DNA of 64,000 bases, from contig CAJTUB010000006.1 in NCBI GenBank assembly GCA_910579465.1, positions 1 through 64,000 of the forward strand, given 5' to 3'. Below, piece by piece: positions 1 to 7,293 of this stretch; within the stretch, counting starts at the first letter, position 1, and each line of letters begins with the position of its first letter. The DNA is from an uncultured Lachnospiraceae bacterium (GTDB taxonomy: Bacteria > Bacillota > Clostridia > Lachnospirales > Lachnospiraceae). The position numbers and the translations under genes were made by a program. The notes beneath the pieces were generated by a model. That model did no database searches. It had not been told where the DNA came from and worked only from the letters and a program-made list of their open reading frames with translations.

Positions 1-97
1 CAGACTCGATGTCATACTCCTGCAGGAGCATCTGGATGATGTTTCTTTTTCCTTCAGTCATTTGTACTTTGTGTACAGGTTTCTTTTCTCTTGCCAT
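1..97 (-). CDS. IS256-family transposase, N-terminal fragment
   Basis: Only the first 32 codons are inside the window. The protein begins MAREKKPVHKVQMTEGKRN and continues with IIQMLLQEYDIES, a start I recognise from Mutator-type (IS256) DDE transposases of Clostridia. The ATG at 97-95 is preceded by AGGAGGCC at 105-112 with a seven-base spacer, so the start is well supported. The catalytic DDE residues lie outside the window, so integrity cannot be judged. The gene reads out of the window to the left and shares no operon with anything visible. It marks the left zone as accessory DNA. Confidence 0.75.
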   Translation of the reverse strand, partial: MAREKKPVHKVQMTEGKRNIIQMLLQEYDIES

Positions 98-194
98 GAT
101 AAAAGGCCTCCTATGATTTATTATTTTATCATAGAAGACCCTTTAAATCTCTATTTACAGAAAAACTTTCATAGACTCTGTCTTGTGTTATAGT
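1..194 (-). mobile_element. End of an IS256-family insertion sequence (cut by window edge)
   Basis: This segment holds the 5' end of a transposase gene and its leader, running off the left edge. The probable outer end of the element is near 183-194, where ACTATAACACAA is followed inward on the minus strand by an AGACAGAGTC-like stretch, as expected of a terminal inverted repeat. The outer boundary is inferred, because the other end of the element is outside the window and no target duplication can be seen. Confidence 0.6.
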
Positions 195-270
195 ATTCAT
201 AGCAGGGAACTCCTTTTCGTTTTGTTTTTTTGTGGTGAATAAACTATAACACAAAGGCAGTATCCCTGCT
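183..270. repeat. Two interleaved inverted repeats beside the IS end
   Basis: TTGTGTTATAGT (183-194) is repeated exactly in inverted form as ACTATAACACAA (243-254). A second pair, AGCAGGGA (201-208) and TCCCTGCT (263-270), interleaves with the first. The two ACTATAACACAA copies face away from each other, as two back-to-back element ends would, but the sequence inside the right-hand copy differs from the IS end, so a decayed second copy is only an inference. Confidence 0.6.
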
Positions 271-589
271 TATTAAATATTCAGTTGTAACATATGTATT
301 GTAATCCTACAAATTTACAATTAAAGCAAAGAAAGTAGTAACCTCCATTCCTCACATCACCTTAACATCACAGAACAAAAGAAACGCCTAGAAAGTCCGC
401 TGTTTATGCGGCTTCCCGGATTTCCGTCTACTATTCGAATTCCCTATGCCTATAACATAATTGTTAAATATTTGATTGCTTTTTAAGGGTTTTCATAGCT
501 ATAATATTCATATTTTACGCCGTATTTACAGTTTCAGAGCAAACAGGTATCATACGGGTATCACAGATTTTCTCCTTGACTGCCATATC
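271..589. other. AT-rich stretch without a supported gene
   Basis: No reading frame here has a convincing ribosome-binding site or recognisable protein. An 82-codon plus-strand frame starting at 476 lacks a Shine-Dalgarno sequence and has a low-complexity translation. The stretch lies between the IS end and the first palindromic site. Confidence 0.5.
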
Positions 590-614
590 TACATAGTGCT
601 AGCACCATGTAATT
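590..614 (+). repeat. Palindromic site A, left copy of an inverted pair
   Basis: The site is an interrupted palindrome, ACATnGTGCTAGCACnATGT, with a perfect 10-bp core GTGCTAGCAC. Read as an inverted repeat against 2632-2656 it matches at 23 of 25 positions. The pair encloses the DUF4062-receiver gene and the yjdF gene. It could be a recombination site, a transposable-cassette end or a repressor site. Nothing in the sequence decides between these. Confidence 0.65.
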
Positions 615-712
615 ACACTACAAAATGGAGCACATATATAATCAGTCTTACATTACGCCCGAACATATATATTTACACTTCCTTATTTATTCAACCCCTA
701 CCTTTCCCTATA

Positions 713-1822
713 TTAATCCGATAATCCACATATATCTGTAATCAGGGAAGTAATATTTGCTATCCCATTTACAACTCTATAGGCTCCAAGCCTTATTGCT
801 TCATCAGAATATTTTAAAATAGCCGCCATACTACAATAAACTATAACCGGCACTTGACAATGTAAAGATTTAAGTTCTTTAATAAGTGTTATTCCTGCAT
901 TGCTTTCATTACCTCTACCCATATCCGTAATAATAAGGTCGTACAATTCTTTTCTATATAATTTTAATCCTTGCTCTGTTGTTAGTGCAATATCAAAATG
1001 GATATTTTGTTCCTCGAAGAAGCTTATTACTGATTTATTATTTACTGGATAGTCATCTACCCATAGAATTCGCCCATACTTCTTTTTTTGACCAACTTGT
1101 ATATCCCTTTCTCTTGGTGCTTCATTAATAAATCTCCAAATAAGTGCTTGAAGTTCATCTACTTTTTTTTCTAGCTTATTATTGTCCGCTTTTTCCTTTT
1201 TGCTAAATTGCTCCTTTATGAGCTTTTGAAAATAACTAGACCACTGTTTTTTCAACATTTCTTCTATGTCAGTTTCTTTTTTAAAACGAAAAATATTATT
1301 TCCATGATCTCTTAATCTGACAATATTAATAAACTCAAAAATATATTTAGCTGTTTCTTGTTTTTCTATTGAGGGAAATGTAATTTCACTAATAATTGGT
1401 TTATTTTTATTTTTTTCGTACAATTTATGATCACTTAGTACATCTTCTTTAATAAATGTATATACTGGAAGCCCATACTCAATAGCTTTTAAAACTTCTA
1501 AATGTGTTATTGAAAGTCGTTCATCGTCTATTACTGTTCCTGCTTTTATTTTTTCTTTAACCTTTTCAAAATCCACTGTAGATACTGCTTCACTTATGGC
1601 TTTTCCACCAAAACGCCCTCCTATAAGCAGAACAAGCATATCACAATTTTTGACTTCCTCTATACAACAGGTATGTGTATGAACTCTTGGATCATACAAA
1701 ACATCTCCATAATCGCTCATTACTGGTTCATAGCCAATATTATAAATAAAATCTCTCAACCCATCTCTCACATTATCCAAATCATAACAAGTTGATGATA
1801 TAAAAACCTTTAATATTGACAC
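713..1822 (-). CDS. DUF4062 domain protein with C-terminal receiver (REC) domain
   Basis: The 369-residue protein joins two domains. Residues 1-125 are a DUF4062 domain, a Rossmann-like fold related to TIR: it opens KVFISSTCYDL, then IGGRFGG near 68-73 and the SITHLEVLKAIEYGLPV block near 104-120, which holds the conserved Glu. A charged linker or coiled coil spans about 185-245. Residues 250-369 are a response-regulator receiver: the acidic pair is in RILWVDD (256-257), the phospho-acceptor is D300 in LIITDMGRG, and S331 follows VIVYC. The usual switch lysine appears replaced (VVNG, N352), so normal phosphorylation is doubtful. No histidine kinase adjoins it. The gene is much more AT-rich than guaA nearby, which suggests transfer. 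DUF4062 often occurs in defence or signalling NTPases; a defence role here is inference. Confidence 0.8.
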   Translation of the reverse strand: MSILKVFISSTCYDLDNVRDGLRDFIYNIGYEPVMSDYGDVLYDPRVHTHTCCIEEVKNCDMLVLLIGGRFGGKAISEAVSTVDFEKVKEKIKAGTVIDDERLSITHLEVLKAIEYGLPVYTFIKEDVLSDHKLYEKNKNKPIISEITFPSIEKQETAKYIFEFINIVRLRDHGNNIFRFKKETDIEEMLKKQWSSYFQKLIKEQFSKKEKADNNKLEKKVDELQALIWRFINEAPRERDIQVGQKKKYGRILWVDDYPVNNKSVISFFEEQNIHFDIALTTEQGLKLYRKELYDLIITDMGRGNESNAGITLIKELKSLHCQVPVIVYCSMAAILKYSDEAIRLGAYRVVNGIANITSLITDICGLSD

Positions 1823-2002
1823 ATTATCCCCTCCTCATTGTGTACTGAATCTATTACTTTCTTTCTAACTGTATTGTAACGCCAAATATAAATAATGATA
1901 TAAAATATCATCTGTGTAATTTGAATATATAAAAATCCTCATAAAATCAATTTTCCAAACCACCTAAGACATAATTTCAAGCACTCCCAGCCAGCTAATC
2001 CA

Positions 2003-2037
2003 AAGCATAGGGGCAGTGATTATCTCCCCCTATGCTT
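2003..2037 (-). terminator. Hairpin at the end of yjdF
   Basis: AAGCATAGGGG (2003-2013) pairs with CCCCTATGCTT (2027-2037), an 11-bp stem that includes the last codons and stop of yjdF. The following minus-strand T run is poor (TTTGGATTA), so this may be a weak terminator or an attenuating/protecting hairpin ahead of the DUF4062 gene. Confidence 0.5.
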
Positions 2038-2394
2038 CTCTACTTCTCGTTCTTCCTGGCTCACTATCTTACGCTCAGTTATCAACTGCTCCTGCTGTAA
2101 CTTCAAATCCTGCTGTGATTTTGTTCCTATCCCGGTATTTTGTACTTGTTTCCGCACTTCACGTTGTACCCGTTTAAGATTGCGACCAGCTTCTTTTACG
2201 TCAGTTGCCACAGCCGGACTAAATCGTAACCGATAGTAATTTTTCAGAACGAAGTCATATACCTCATAGTCTTTTGGCTCTGCGCCAAATGTAACCTTAC
2301 ACACAGATAACTTTCCATCTGATACACGTTCAAACACTCCCAACCAAAAGGATTCTTCAAAAAATACTGTCAATTTTCCCGATACTTTGTCCAT
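2020..2394 (-). CDS. yjdF: YjdF family protein (DUF2992)
   Basis: This 124-residue protein matches the YjdF/DUF2992 family: LTVFFEESFWLGVFER near the start, then VTFGAEPKDYEVYDFVL and RLRFSPAV. After residue 75 the chain is rich in Lys, Arg, Gln and Glu (KRVQREVRKQVQ onward), as in other members. The biochemical function is not established; in Bacillus subtilis the gene sits behind a riboswitch that senses azaaromatic compounds. The ATG at 2394 has AAGGAGG a few bases upstream. A matching structured leader is found at 2425-2532. The gene lies upstream of and parallel to the DUF4062-receiver gene, about 200 bp apart, and both are inside the palindromic pair. Confidence 0.85.
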   Translation of the reverse strand: MDKVSGKLTVFFEESFWLGVFERVSDGKLSVCKVTFGAEPKDYEVYDFVLKNYYRLRFSPAVATDVKEAGRNLKRVQREVRKQVQNTGIGTKSQQDLKLQQEQLITERKIVSQEEREVEKHRGR

Positions 2395-2424
2395 GACAAA
2401 TCCTCCTTAAAATGATTGTAATGA

Positions 2425-2532
2425 ACAAAGAACGGACGACCCTACGGAGGGAGGGCTACTTACACCAAATCGGTACGACTGGACTACCTATCAGTTCTGC
2501 AAAATTGCCTTACGTTGTGTTGTTATCTTTGC
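2425..2532 (-). promoter_or_regulatory. Probable yjdF (azaaromatic) riboswitch
   Basis: The leader of yjdF can close on itself through a 7-bp P1 helix: GCAAAGA at 2526-2532 pairs with TCTTTGT at 2425-2431 on the minus strand. Inside it lie an ACAACGTAAGGCAATTTT block, a small ACC/GGT hairpin and CCCTCCGTAGGG, which can fold as CCCT/AGGG. Position directly upstream of a yjdF gene is the main support. I did not align it to the family model, so the class is inferred from context and general layout. Confidence 0.6.
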
Positions 2533-2631
2533 ACCTATATATTACCACATAAATGCCCATTTTTCCACAAAAATATGGCAATCCACATATAACTGCAAAC
2601 TTCCATATTATCATTTCCCTTATCTGCTCCA

Positions 2632-2656
2632 ACTTACATGGTGCTAGCACAATGTA
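2632..2656 (-). repeat. Palindromic site B, right copy of the inverted pair
   Basis: The same ACATnGTGCTAGCACnATGT palindrome as at 590-614, in inverted orientation when the flanking bases are taken into account. It lies about 100 bp upstream of the yjdF leader and about 45 bp from the end of the broken metallo-hydrolase gene, so it marks the right edge of the DUF4062-yjdF block. Confidence 0.65.
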
Positions 2657-2701
2657 CTAACCATCACCAAAAGGAATATTATCTTTGCTACAGCCTACTT
2701 C

Positions 2702-3460
2702 CTATAACCATACTCCCCAATCCCCATAATCAAATGTTCCACTGCCATGATGAAGTTTTCCGTCCGCCTTAAGATTTCTAAAGGCTTCCCGCATACAGAT
2801 TAAGATTTCCGGTTCTATATCCAGTGAATGGTGCGCCGGAAATACTTTCTTTACAGGCAATGCCGCAACTTTTTCCAAAGAATCAAGATATGCCTCTGGG
2901 TCAGTAGACGGATAATAAGCAAAAAGAATATCTTTATAAACCAAATCACCTATGAATAAATATCCCCTGCTTTTTCCCAAAAACACAAATGCCCCGGAGA
3001 GTGTCCGGGAGTATGCAGCACTTCAATTTCCCTGCCGCCAATATCAATGACGTCAAGGTCTGCCAACACTTTTGTTGGCAGACCTTGAAATAATTCATAA
3101 TCGCTCACGCAAAAGCCTTCGGGCAAATCACAGCGGTCTCCAACCATCTCTCCAACCGTTTCGATTGATAAAGGAAATTTACCATTCAGCCACTCTAATT
3201 CATCAGCGTGAGCATAAAAATCTGGAAAATACTTATGTCCTCCAATATAATCCCAGTGAATATGCGTGGCAGCTGCCACAATTGGTCTATCGGTAAGCTT
3301 CAGCACTTCCTCATATATATTTGAAATACCAAGCCCTGTATCAATAAGCAGGCTTCGGGTATTTCCATTCAAGATAGCAATGCATTTCCTCTCGATGCCG
3401 ATATTCACTGATAATATATGTATTTGCGTCAACTTCATCTATTGTAAACCAATTATCCAT
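2702..3460 (-). pseudogene. Metallo-beta-lactamase fold hydrolase, two frameshifts
   Basis: The gene starts at ATG 3460 (MDNWFTIDEVDANTYIISEY, with AAGGAGC upstream) and then shifts frame near 3385. The middle part, read from about 3385 to 2980, encodes RSLLIDTGLGI, the metal-binding loop THIHWDYIGGH (the usual DH pair reads DY) and HTPGHSPGHLCFW. A second shift near 2965-2985 restores the original frame for GYLFIGDLVYKD and VFPAHHSLDI, ending at 2702. The two outer segments share a frame, so the indels compensate, but about 400 bases between them are out of frame. Unless these are sequencing errors, no full-length enzyme is made. The family contains Zn-dependent hydrolases; the substrate cannot be guessed. 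Confidence 0.75.
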
Positions 3461-3744
3461 TGCTCCACGCTCCTTAAAGTCCCAATAAATTTATAGCTTG
3501 TCTATCTCTGCCAAAGAACTTTAAATGTCCTTATAAACCAACGGCTGCATACTGTCTGCATAAATAGATATATCTGCTTTTTTCAGTGCAGAAAATTACT
3601 ACCGCCCCTCCATCCTCTTATATTCCCCTATCAGATTACAGTATGTCAAAAAATAATTCACCCTACTTTAGCGAGCCTTAGTGCCATTTGGATTTTCTTA
3701 TAGTATAATAAATTTCCACATTTACCAATTCGCCAACTGGCATT
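3461..3744. other. Intergenic, nothing recognised
   Basis: About 280 bases between the broken hydrolase and the deaminase gene. I see no RNA gene, clear terminator or supported reading frame. Confidence 0.4.
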
Positions 3745-4257
3745 TTATTGATTTTGCTTTTTTATTTCATCCATTTCCTTTATTAATTCCTCCAATGGGC
3801 GATAATCTCCGCCCCACCACTCAAAAACATGCATCCCTTCTTCTTCAAGAACAGGTCCCAAAATTTGAATATTTATTCCCAGCTGTTTAAACAACTCTTC
3901 TCGATTAACAGGTACATAATCAGACGGAGTCAGTTTGCTGAATTCTTTATAAGAAACACCGCATACGATTGTTTGAATCCCCAGTGATGCAATCGCTCCA
4001 AGACATCTCCCGCACGGTGCACAACTGGTAAACAACACGGATTCTCTCAACACATCATCTGGGTATCTATTCGCACATTTATGTACCAGATTAAATTCAG
4101 CATGTCCAAAGATTCCTTTTTTATAATCAGCAGTATTTCCTGCTTCTTCAAGTATTTTTCCGTTATGAACCAGAATGGCACCAAAGGTATCGTAACCTTT
4201 CTTTCCAGCTTCAATAGCAAGTTCATAACATCTTTTAATAAATCTTTTTTTCTCCAT
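3745..4257 (-). CDS. Nucleoside/cytidine deaminase family protein
   Basis: The protein has the two zinc-binding signatures of the cytidine/guanine deaminase superfamily: GHAEFNLV (His ligand and catalytic Glu near residue 54) and SCAPCGRCLGA (Cys ligands near 78-81). It is about 170 residues, typical of single-domain CMP/dCMP-type or guanine-deaminase-type enzymes, and should act in the cytoplasm on a free base or nucleotide. I chose ATG 4257 because GGAGACAGG lies just upstream; a TTG at 4272 in the same frame lacks a better site. The gene stands alone, with 200 bases to guaA. Substrate is not determined. Confidence 0.75.
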   Translation of the reverse strand: MEKKRFIKRCYELAIEAGKKGYDTFGAILVHNGKILEEAGNTADYKKGIFGHAEFNLVHKCANRYPDDVLRESVLFTSCAPCGRCLGAIASLGIQTIVCGVSYKEFSKLTPSDYVPVNREELFKQLGINIQILGPVLEEEGMHVFEWWGGDYRPLEELIKEMDEIKKQNQ

Positions 4258-4458
4258 TTTTCCTGTCTCCAATAACTCGACGTGTTTTTTGTTGTTATTA
4301 ACTATATTTGTTTAATTTTATACAAGTACATACCCGTTTTTGCTTCAAGTGCATCATTTATTATAGCAACTTGCTGACTTTCTGTTGTCAAAACGTCACC
4401 ATCGCCAAAACAAATTTGTTTATAGCAGCATAAATGCCAGATTCTCAAATCCCGTTCA

Positions 4459-6000
4459 TCACTCGAACTCTATCGTCGCCGGCGGCTTCCCGGTACAGTC
4501 ATACAGCACCCGGTTTACCCCCTTCACCTCATTAACAATCCGGCTGGAGACAGTTCCTAGGAGCTCCCACGGAAGCTCAGCGGCTTCGGCGGTCATAAAG
4601 TCGGAGGTTTGTACCGCGCGGAGCGCGATGGCGTAGTCGTAGGTGCGTTCGTCCCCCATGCAGCCTACGGAGCGCATGTTGGTGATGGCGGCAAAGTATT
4701 GCCCGAGGTCTTTCTCGAGACCCCGCTTTGCGATTTCTTCACGGTAGATATAGTCTGCCTCCTGTACGATGCGGACCTTTTCCGGGGTAACCTCACCGAT
4801 GATACGCACACCGAGTCCCGGTCCCGGGAACGGCTGGCGGTATACCAGATGCTCCGGAAGTCCCAGCTCCAGCCCTGCCCTGCGGACCTCGTCCTTGAAC
4901 AAAAGGCGGAGCGGCTCGATGATTTCTTTAAAATCCACACAATCCGGCAGACCGCCTACATTGTGATGGGACTTGATGACTGCGGACTTGCCGAGGCCGG
5001 ATTCGATGACATCCGGGTAAATCGTTCCCTGTACAAGAAAGTCCACGGCTCCGATTTTTTTAGCTTCCTCTTCAAAGACACGGATAAACTCTTCGCCGAT
5101 GATTTTGCGCTTTGCTTCCGGCTCTTCCACGCCCTTTAAGGCTGCATAAAAGCGCTCCTGCGCATTGACGCGGACAAAGTTCAGGTCATAGGCGCCCTGC
5201 GGTCCGAAGACAGCCTCTACCTCGTCTCCTTCGTTCTTGCGGAGCAGCCCGTGGTCTACGAAAACACAGGTCAGCTGCTTGCCGACTGCCTTTGAAAGAA
5301 GCACCGCTGCCACAGAAGAGTCCACACCGCCGGACAGGGCGCAGAGTACCTTTCCGCTGCCTACCCTTTCCCGTACCGAGGCAACCGCGGTTTCCACAAA
5401 GGACGCCATCTTCCATGTCCCGGCACAGCCGCAGACCTGAAATACAAAGTTAGAAAGCATCCTTACGCCTTCCTGTGTGTGCATGACCTCCGGATGAAAC
5501 TGTACCGCATAGAGCTTCCGCTCCGGCGCTTCCATCGCTGCTACCGGGCAGACCGGCGTATGCGCCGTCACAGTAAATCCCTCCGGTGCTTTTTCGATGT
5601 AATCGGTGTGGCTCATCCAGCAGATGGTTCTGGCAGAGACCTGTTCAAACAGAACAGAAGGCTTACATACCTCTACCTCTGTTTTCCCGTACTCGCTGAC
5701 CGGCGCCGTCGTAACCTTTCCACCGAGCAGATACGCCATCAGCTGCGCGCCATAGCAGATGCCGAGAACCGGAATCCCGAGTTCAAACAGCTCCGGCAGA
5801 CACCGCGGCGCATCCTCGCCGTATACGCTGTTCGGCCCGCCGGTGAAAATGATTCCCTTCGGATGCTTTGCCTTGATTTCCTCTATGCCCATGCTGTACG
5901 GCATTACCTCACAGTACACCTGACACTCCCTTACCCTTCTCGCAATCAGCTGATTATACTGTCCGCCAAAATCTAAAATGAGTATCATTTCCTCGTTCAT
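4459..6000 (-). CDS. guaA: GMP synthase (glutamine-hydrolysing)
   Basis: GuaA converts XMP, ATP and glutamine to GMP in the cytoplasm. The class I amidotransferase domain occupies the first ~190 residues, with the nucleophile in GICYGAQ and the His-Glu of QFHPEVMH. The ATP pyrophosphatase domain follows, with the PP-loop LSGGVDSS. The C-terminal dimerisation domain ends TGKPPATIEFE, as in the family. Length (513) is normal. Two ATGs lie six bases apart; 6000 is preferred because GGAGG sits only one base before the 6006 codon but six bases before this one. The gene has its own leader and is not packed with its neighbours. I saw no purine riboswitch. Confidence 0.97.
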   Translation of the reverse strand: MNEEMILILDFGGQYNQLIARRVRECQVYCEVMPYSMGIEEIKAKHPKGIIFTGGPNSVYGEDAPRCLPELFELGIPVLGICYGAQLMAYLLGGKVTTAPVSEYGKTEVEVCKPSVLFEQVSARTICWMSHTDYIEKAPEGFTVTAHTPVCPVAAMEAPERKLYAVQFHPEVMHTQEGVRMLSNFVFQVCGCAGTWKMASFVETAVASVRERVGSGKVLCALSGGVDSSVAAVLLSKAVGKQLTCVFVDHGLLRKNEGDEVEAVFGPQGAYDLNFVRVNAQERFYAALKGVEEPEAKRKIIGEEFIRVFEEEAKKIGAVDFLVQGTIYPDVIESGLGKSAVIKSHHNVGGLPDCVDFKEIIEPLRLLFKDEVRRAGLELGLPEHLVYRQPFPGPGLGVRIIGEVTPEKVRIVQEADYIYREEIAKRGLEKDLGQYFAAITNMRSVGCMGDERTYDYAIALRAVQTSDFMTAEAAELPWELLGTVSSRIVNEVKGVNRVLYDCTGKPPATIEFE

Positions 6001-6283
6001 CGTCATCCTCCAAAGTCTTTTCCCAAACGTCCGACGCAGGGATTCCTGTATTTTTATTCTAGTGTGCTGACCCGTTCCTTTTATTTCACCATTTTACACC
6101 TTTTTTCCTTCCGTGGCTAGTCCCAATTTCCTTGAGTTCCTGCATTTTTAAGAAAATACCACTGAAAGCGTTTCCCGCACCGCACTTGCGCTGCGAAGCA
6201 GCAGCTTCTGCGGCAAATCCATGTGCATCCGCCGGAAGCTCTTAAAGAACATCTGGCGGAACGCCCGCATATGCAGAATTAAA

Positions 6284-6967
6284 CTACTGCACAGCCCCAA
6301 GGCAATTCCGGAACACCCGCACTACATCCTCCGGTTTTTCTGCAAAAGGGATTCCCTCTTTCCTGGCGCTGCTCCCCGGAGTTGCAAGATACCATCCCGC
6401 CTGCAGCGGGTGCAGCCCAAGCTCCGCTGCCGTTTCCAGCTCCCTGCTGCCGCCGTCGCCTACATAAAGGCATTCCTCCGGCGCTGCCTGAAGCTCGCGC
6501 ATACACCGGTAATAGAGCTCCGGCTCCGGCTTTTGCATCCCAAGCTCACAGGAAAGCAGCATCGTGTCAAAGTATGGGACGAGACTGCTGTTATGTATTG
6601 CCTCCGCTTCCTCCCAGAAACAATTACTAATCAGCCCGATTTTTGCCCCGTGTCCCTTCAGTTCCTTCAGCATTTGCAGAATGCGGTCCTCCACATGACG
6701 GAATGCCTCTTCCTTAAATGCACGGCGTTTTTCGGAAACGGCCGCTATCCGCTCCGGATATGGAAAAGTCATGTGCTCCCCGATCCAGGTAAGTGCCTCC
6801 TCAAACCGCAGAATCCCTTTGCTGCGGTCGTCCTCCGTCTGATGCCAGAGCGGATAAAACTCCTCTGCGGGAATGCCCAGGTCGTCCGCGATTTCCTTCC
6901 CGAAATACAAAGGGGCATTGTGAAGCGTCACTAGGGTTTCAAACATATCAAAAATAACTGCTTTCAT
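6284..6967 (-). CDS. HAD-superfamily hydrolase
   Basis: The protein shows the HAD motifs in order: the nucleophile motif DMFETLVTL at the N-terminus (Asp at the first position), motif II in GLISNCFW, and motif III/IV in QKPEPELYY ... YVGDGGSREL. It is about 227 residues and has a helical cap after motif I, as in the phosphoglycolate-phosphatase/haloacid-dehalogenase-like group. The usual second Asp of DxD is replaced by Phe (DMF), which is seen in dehalogenase-like or beta-phosphoglucomutase-like variants. The start is ATG 6967 (MKAVIFDMFE); GAGGAAGG lies a few bases upstream, and another ATG immediately precedes it. The leader consists of 36-37 bp tandem repeats. Substrate unknown. Confidence 0.85.
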   Translation of the reverse strand: MKAVIFDMFETLVTLHNAPLYFGKEIADDLGIPAEEFYPLWHQTEDDRSKGILRFEEALTWIGEHMTFPYPERIAAVSEKRRAFKEEAFRHVEDRILQMLKELKGHGAKIGLISNCFWEEAEAIHNSSLVPYFDTMLLSCELGMQKPEPELYYRCMRELQAAPEECLYVGDGGSRELETAAELGLHPLQAGWYLATPGSSARKEGIPFAEKPEDVVRVFRNCLGAVQ

Positions 6968-6980
6968 CATATCCTTCCTC

Positions 6981-7256
6981 TCTTCTGACAGACTCCTTCT
7001 CACTTGGAATGGAAGCTCTCCTGACAAGCCCCGTTCTTCTTAAAATGAAAATTCCTTTTGGCAGGCTCCGCCCGGCTTGAAACAGAAAGCCCTCCTGGCA
7101 GGCTCCGTTCTACCTAAAATGAAACGCTTTTCTGACAAATCCTGCCCTGCTTAAAATAAAACACCTTTCTGACAGGCTCCACCCTGCATGAAATAAAACA
7201 CCCTTCTGGCAGGCTCCGCCCGGCTTGAAATAAAAGCCTTTCGGCAGACGGGTTCC
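6981..7256. repeat. 36-37 bp tandem repeat array (about 7.5 units)
   Basis: Degenerate head-to-tail units begin near 6981, 7019, 7055, 7091, 7128, 7165, 7202 and 7239 (partial). The consensus is close to CTGGCAGGCTCCGCCCGGCT followed by TGAAATAAAACACC. Unit length is 36 or 37 bp. Units 4-6 are most alike. On the minus strand each unit carries a purine-rich CAGAAGG/CAGGAGG patch and could be read as a 12-residue peptide repeat, but frame is lost between 36- and 37-bp units, so I treat it as a non-coding minisatellite. It fills the gap between yfbR and the HAD gene and forms the leader of the latter. There is no spacer variation of the CRISPR kind. Confidence 0.85.
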
Positions 7257-7293
7257 GAAAAAATCCTTCCACGCAAAAAGCAACATACTATTT

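Noticed and set aside
476..724. 82-codon plus-strand frame
   Set aside because: It lacks a ribosome-binding site, has a low-complexity translation and overlaps palindromic site A. It is unlikely to be coding.
2965..3390. Programmed frameshifting in the metallo-hydrolase gene
   Set aside because: Two shifts of opposite sign at different places without stimulatory sites do not fit programmed frameshifting. Mutation or sequencing error is simpler.
6007..6147. Purine riboswitch upstream of guaA
   Set aside because: I found no recognisable purine, PRPP or guanidine riboswitch pattern in the leader.
6148..6270. 40-codon minus-strand frame after the HAD gene
   Set aside because: The translation (MRAFRQMFFKSFRRMHMDLP onward) looks plausible, but no ribosome-binding site is present and no family is recognised. 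It was too weak to list as a gene.
6981..7256. Tandem repeat read as a CRISPR array
   Set aside because: Units are directly adjacent without unique spacers, and no cas gene is near.
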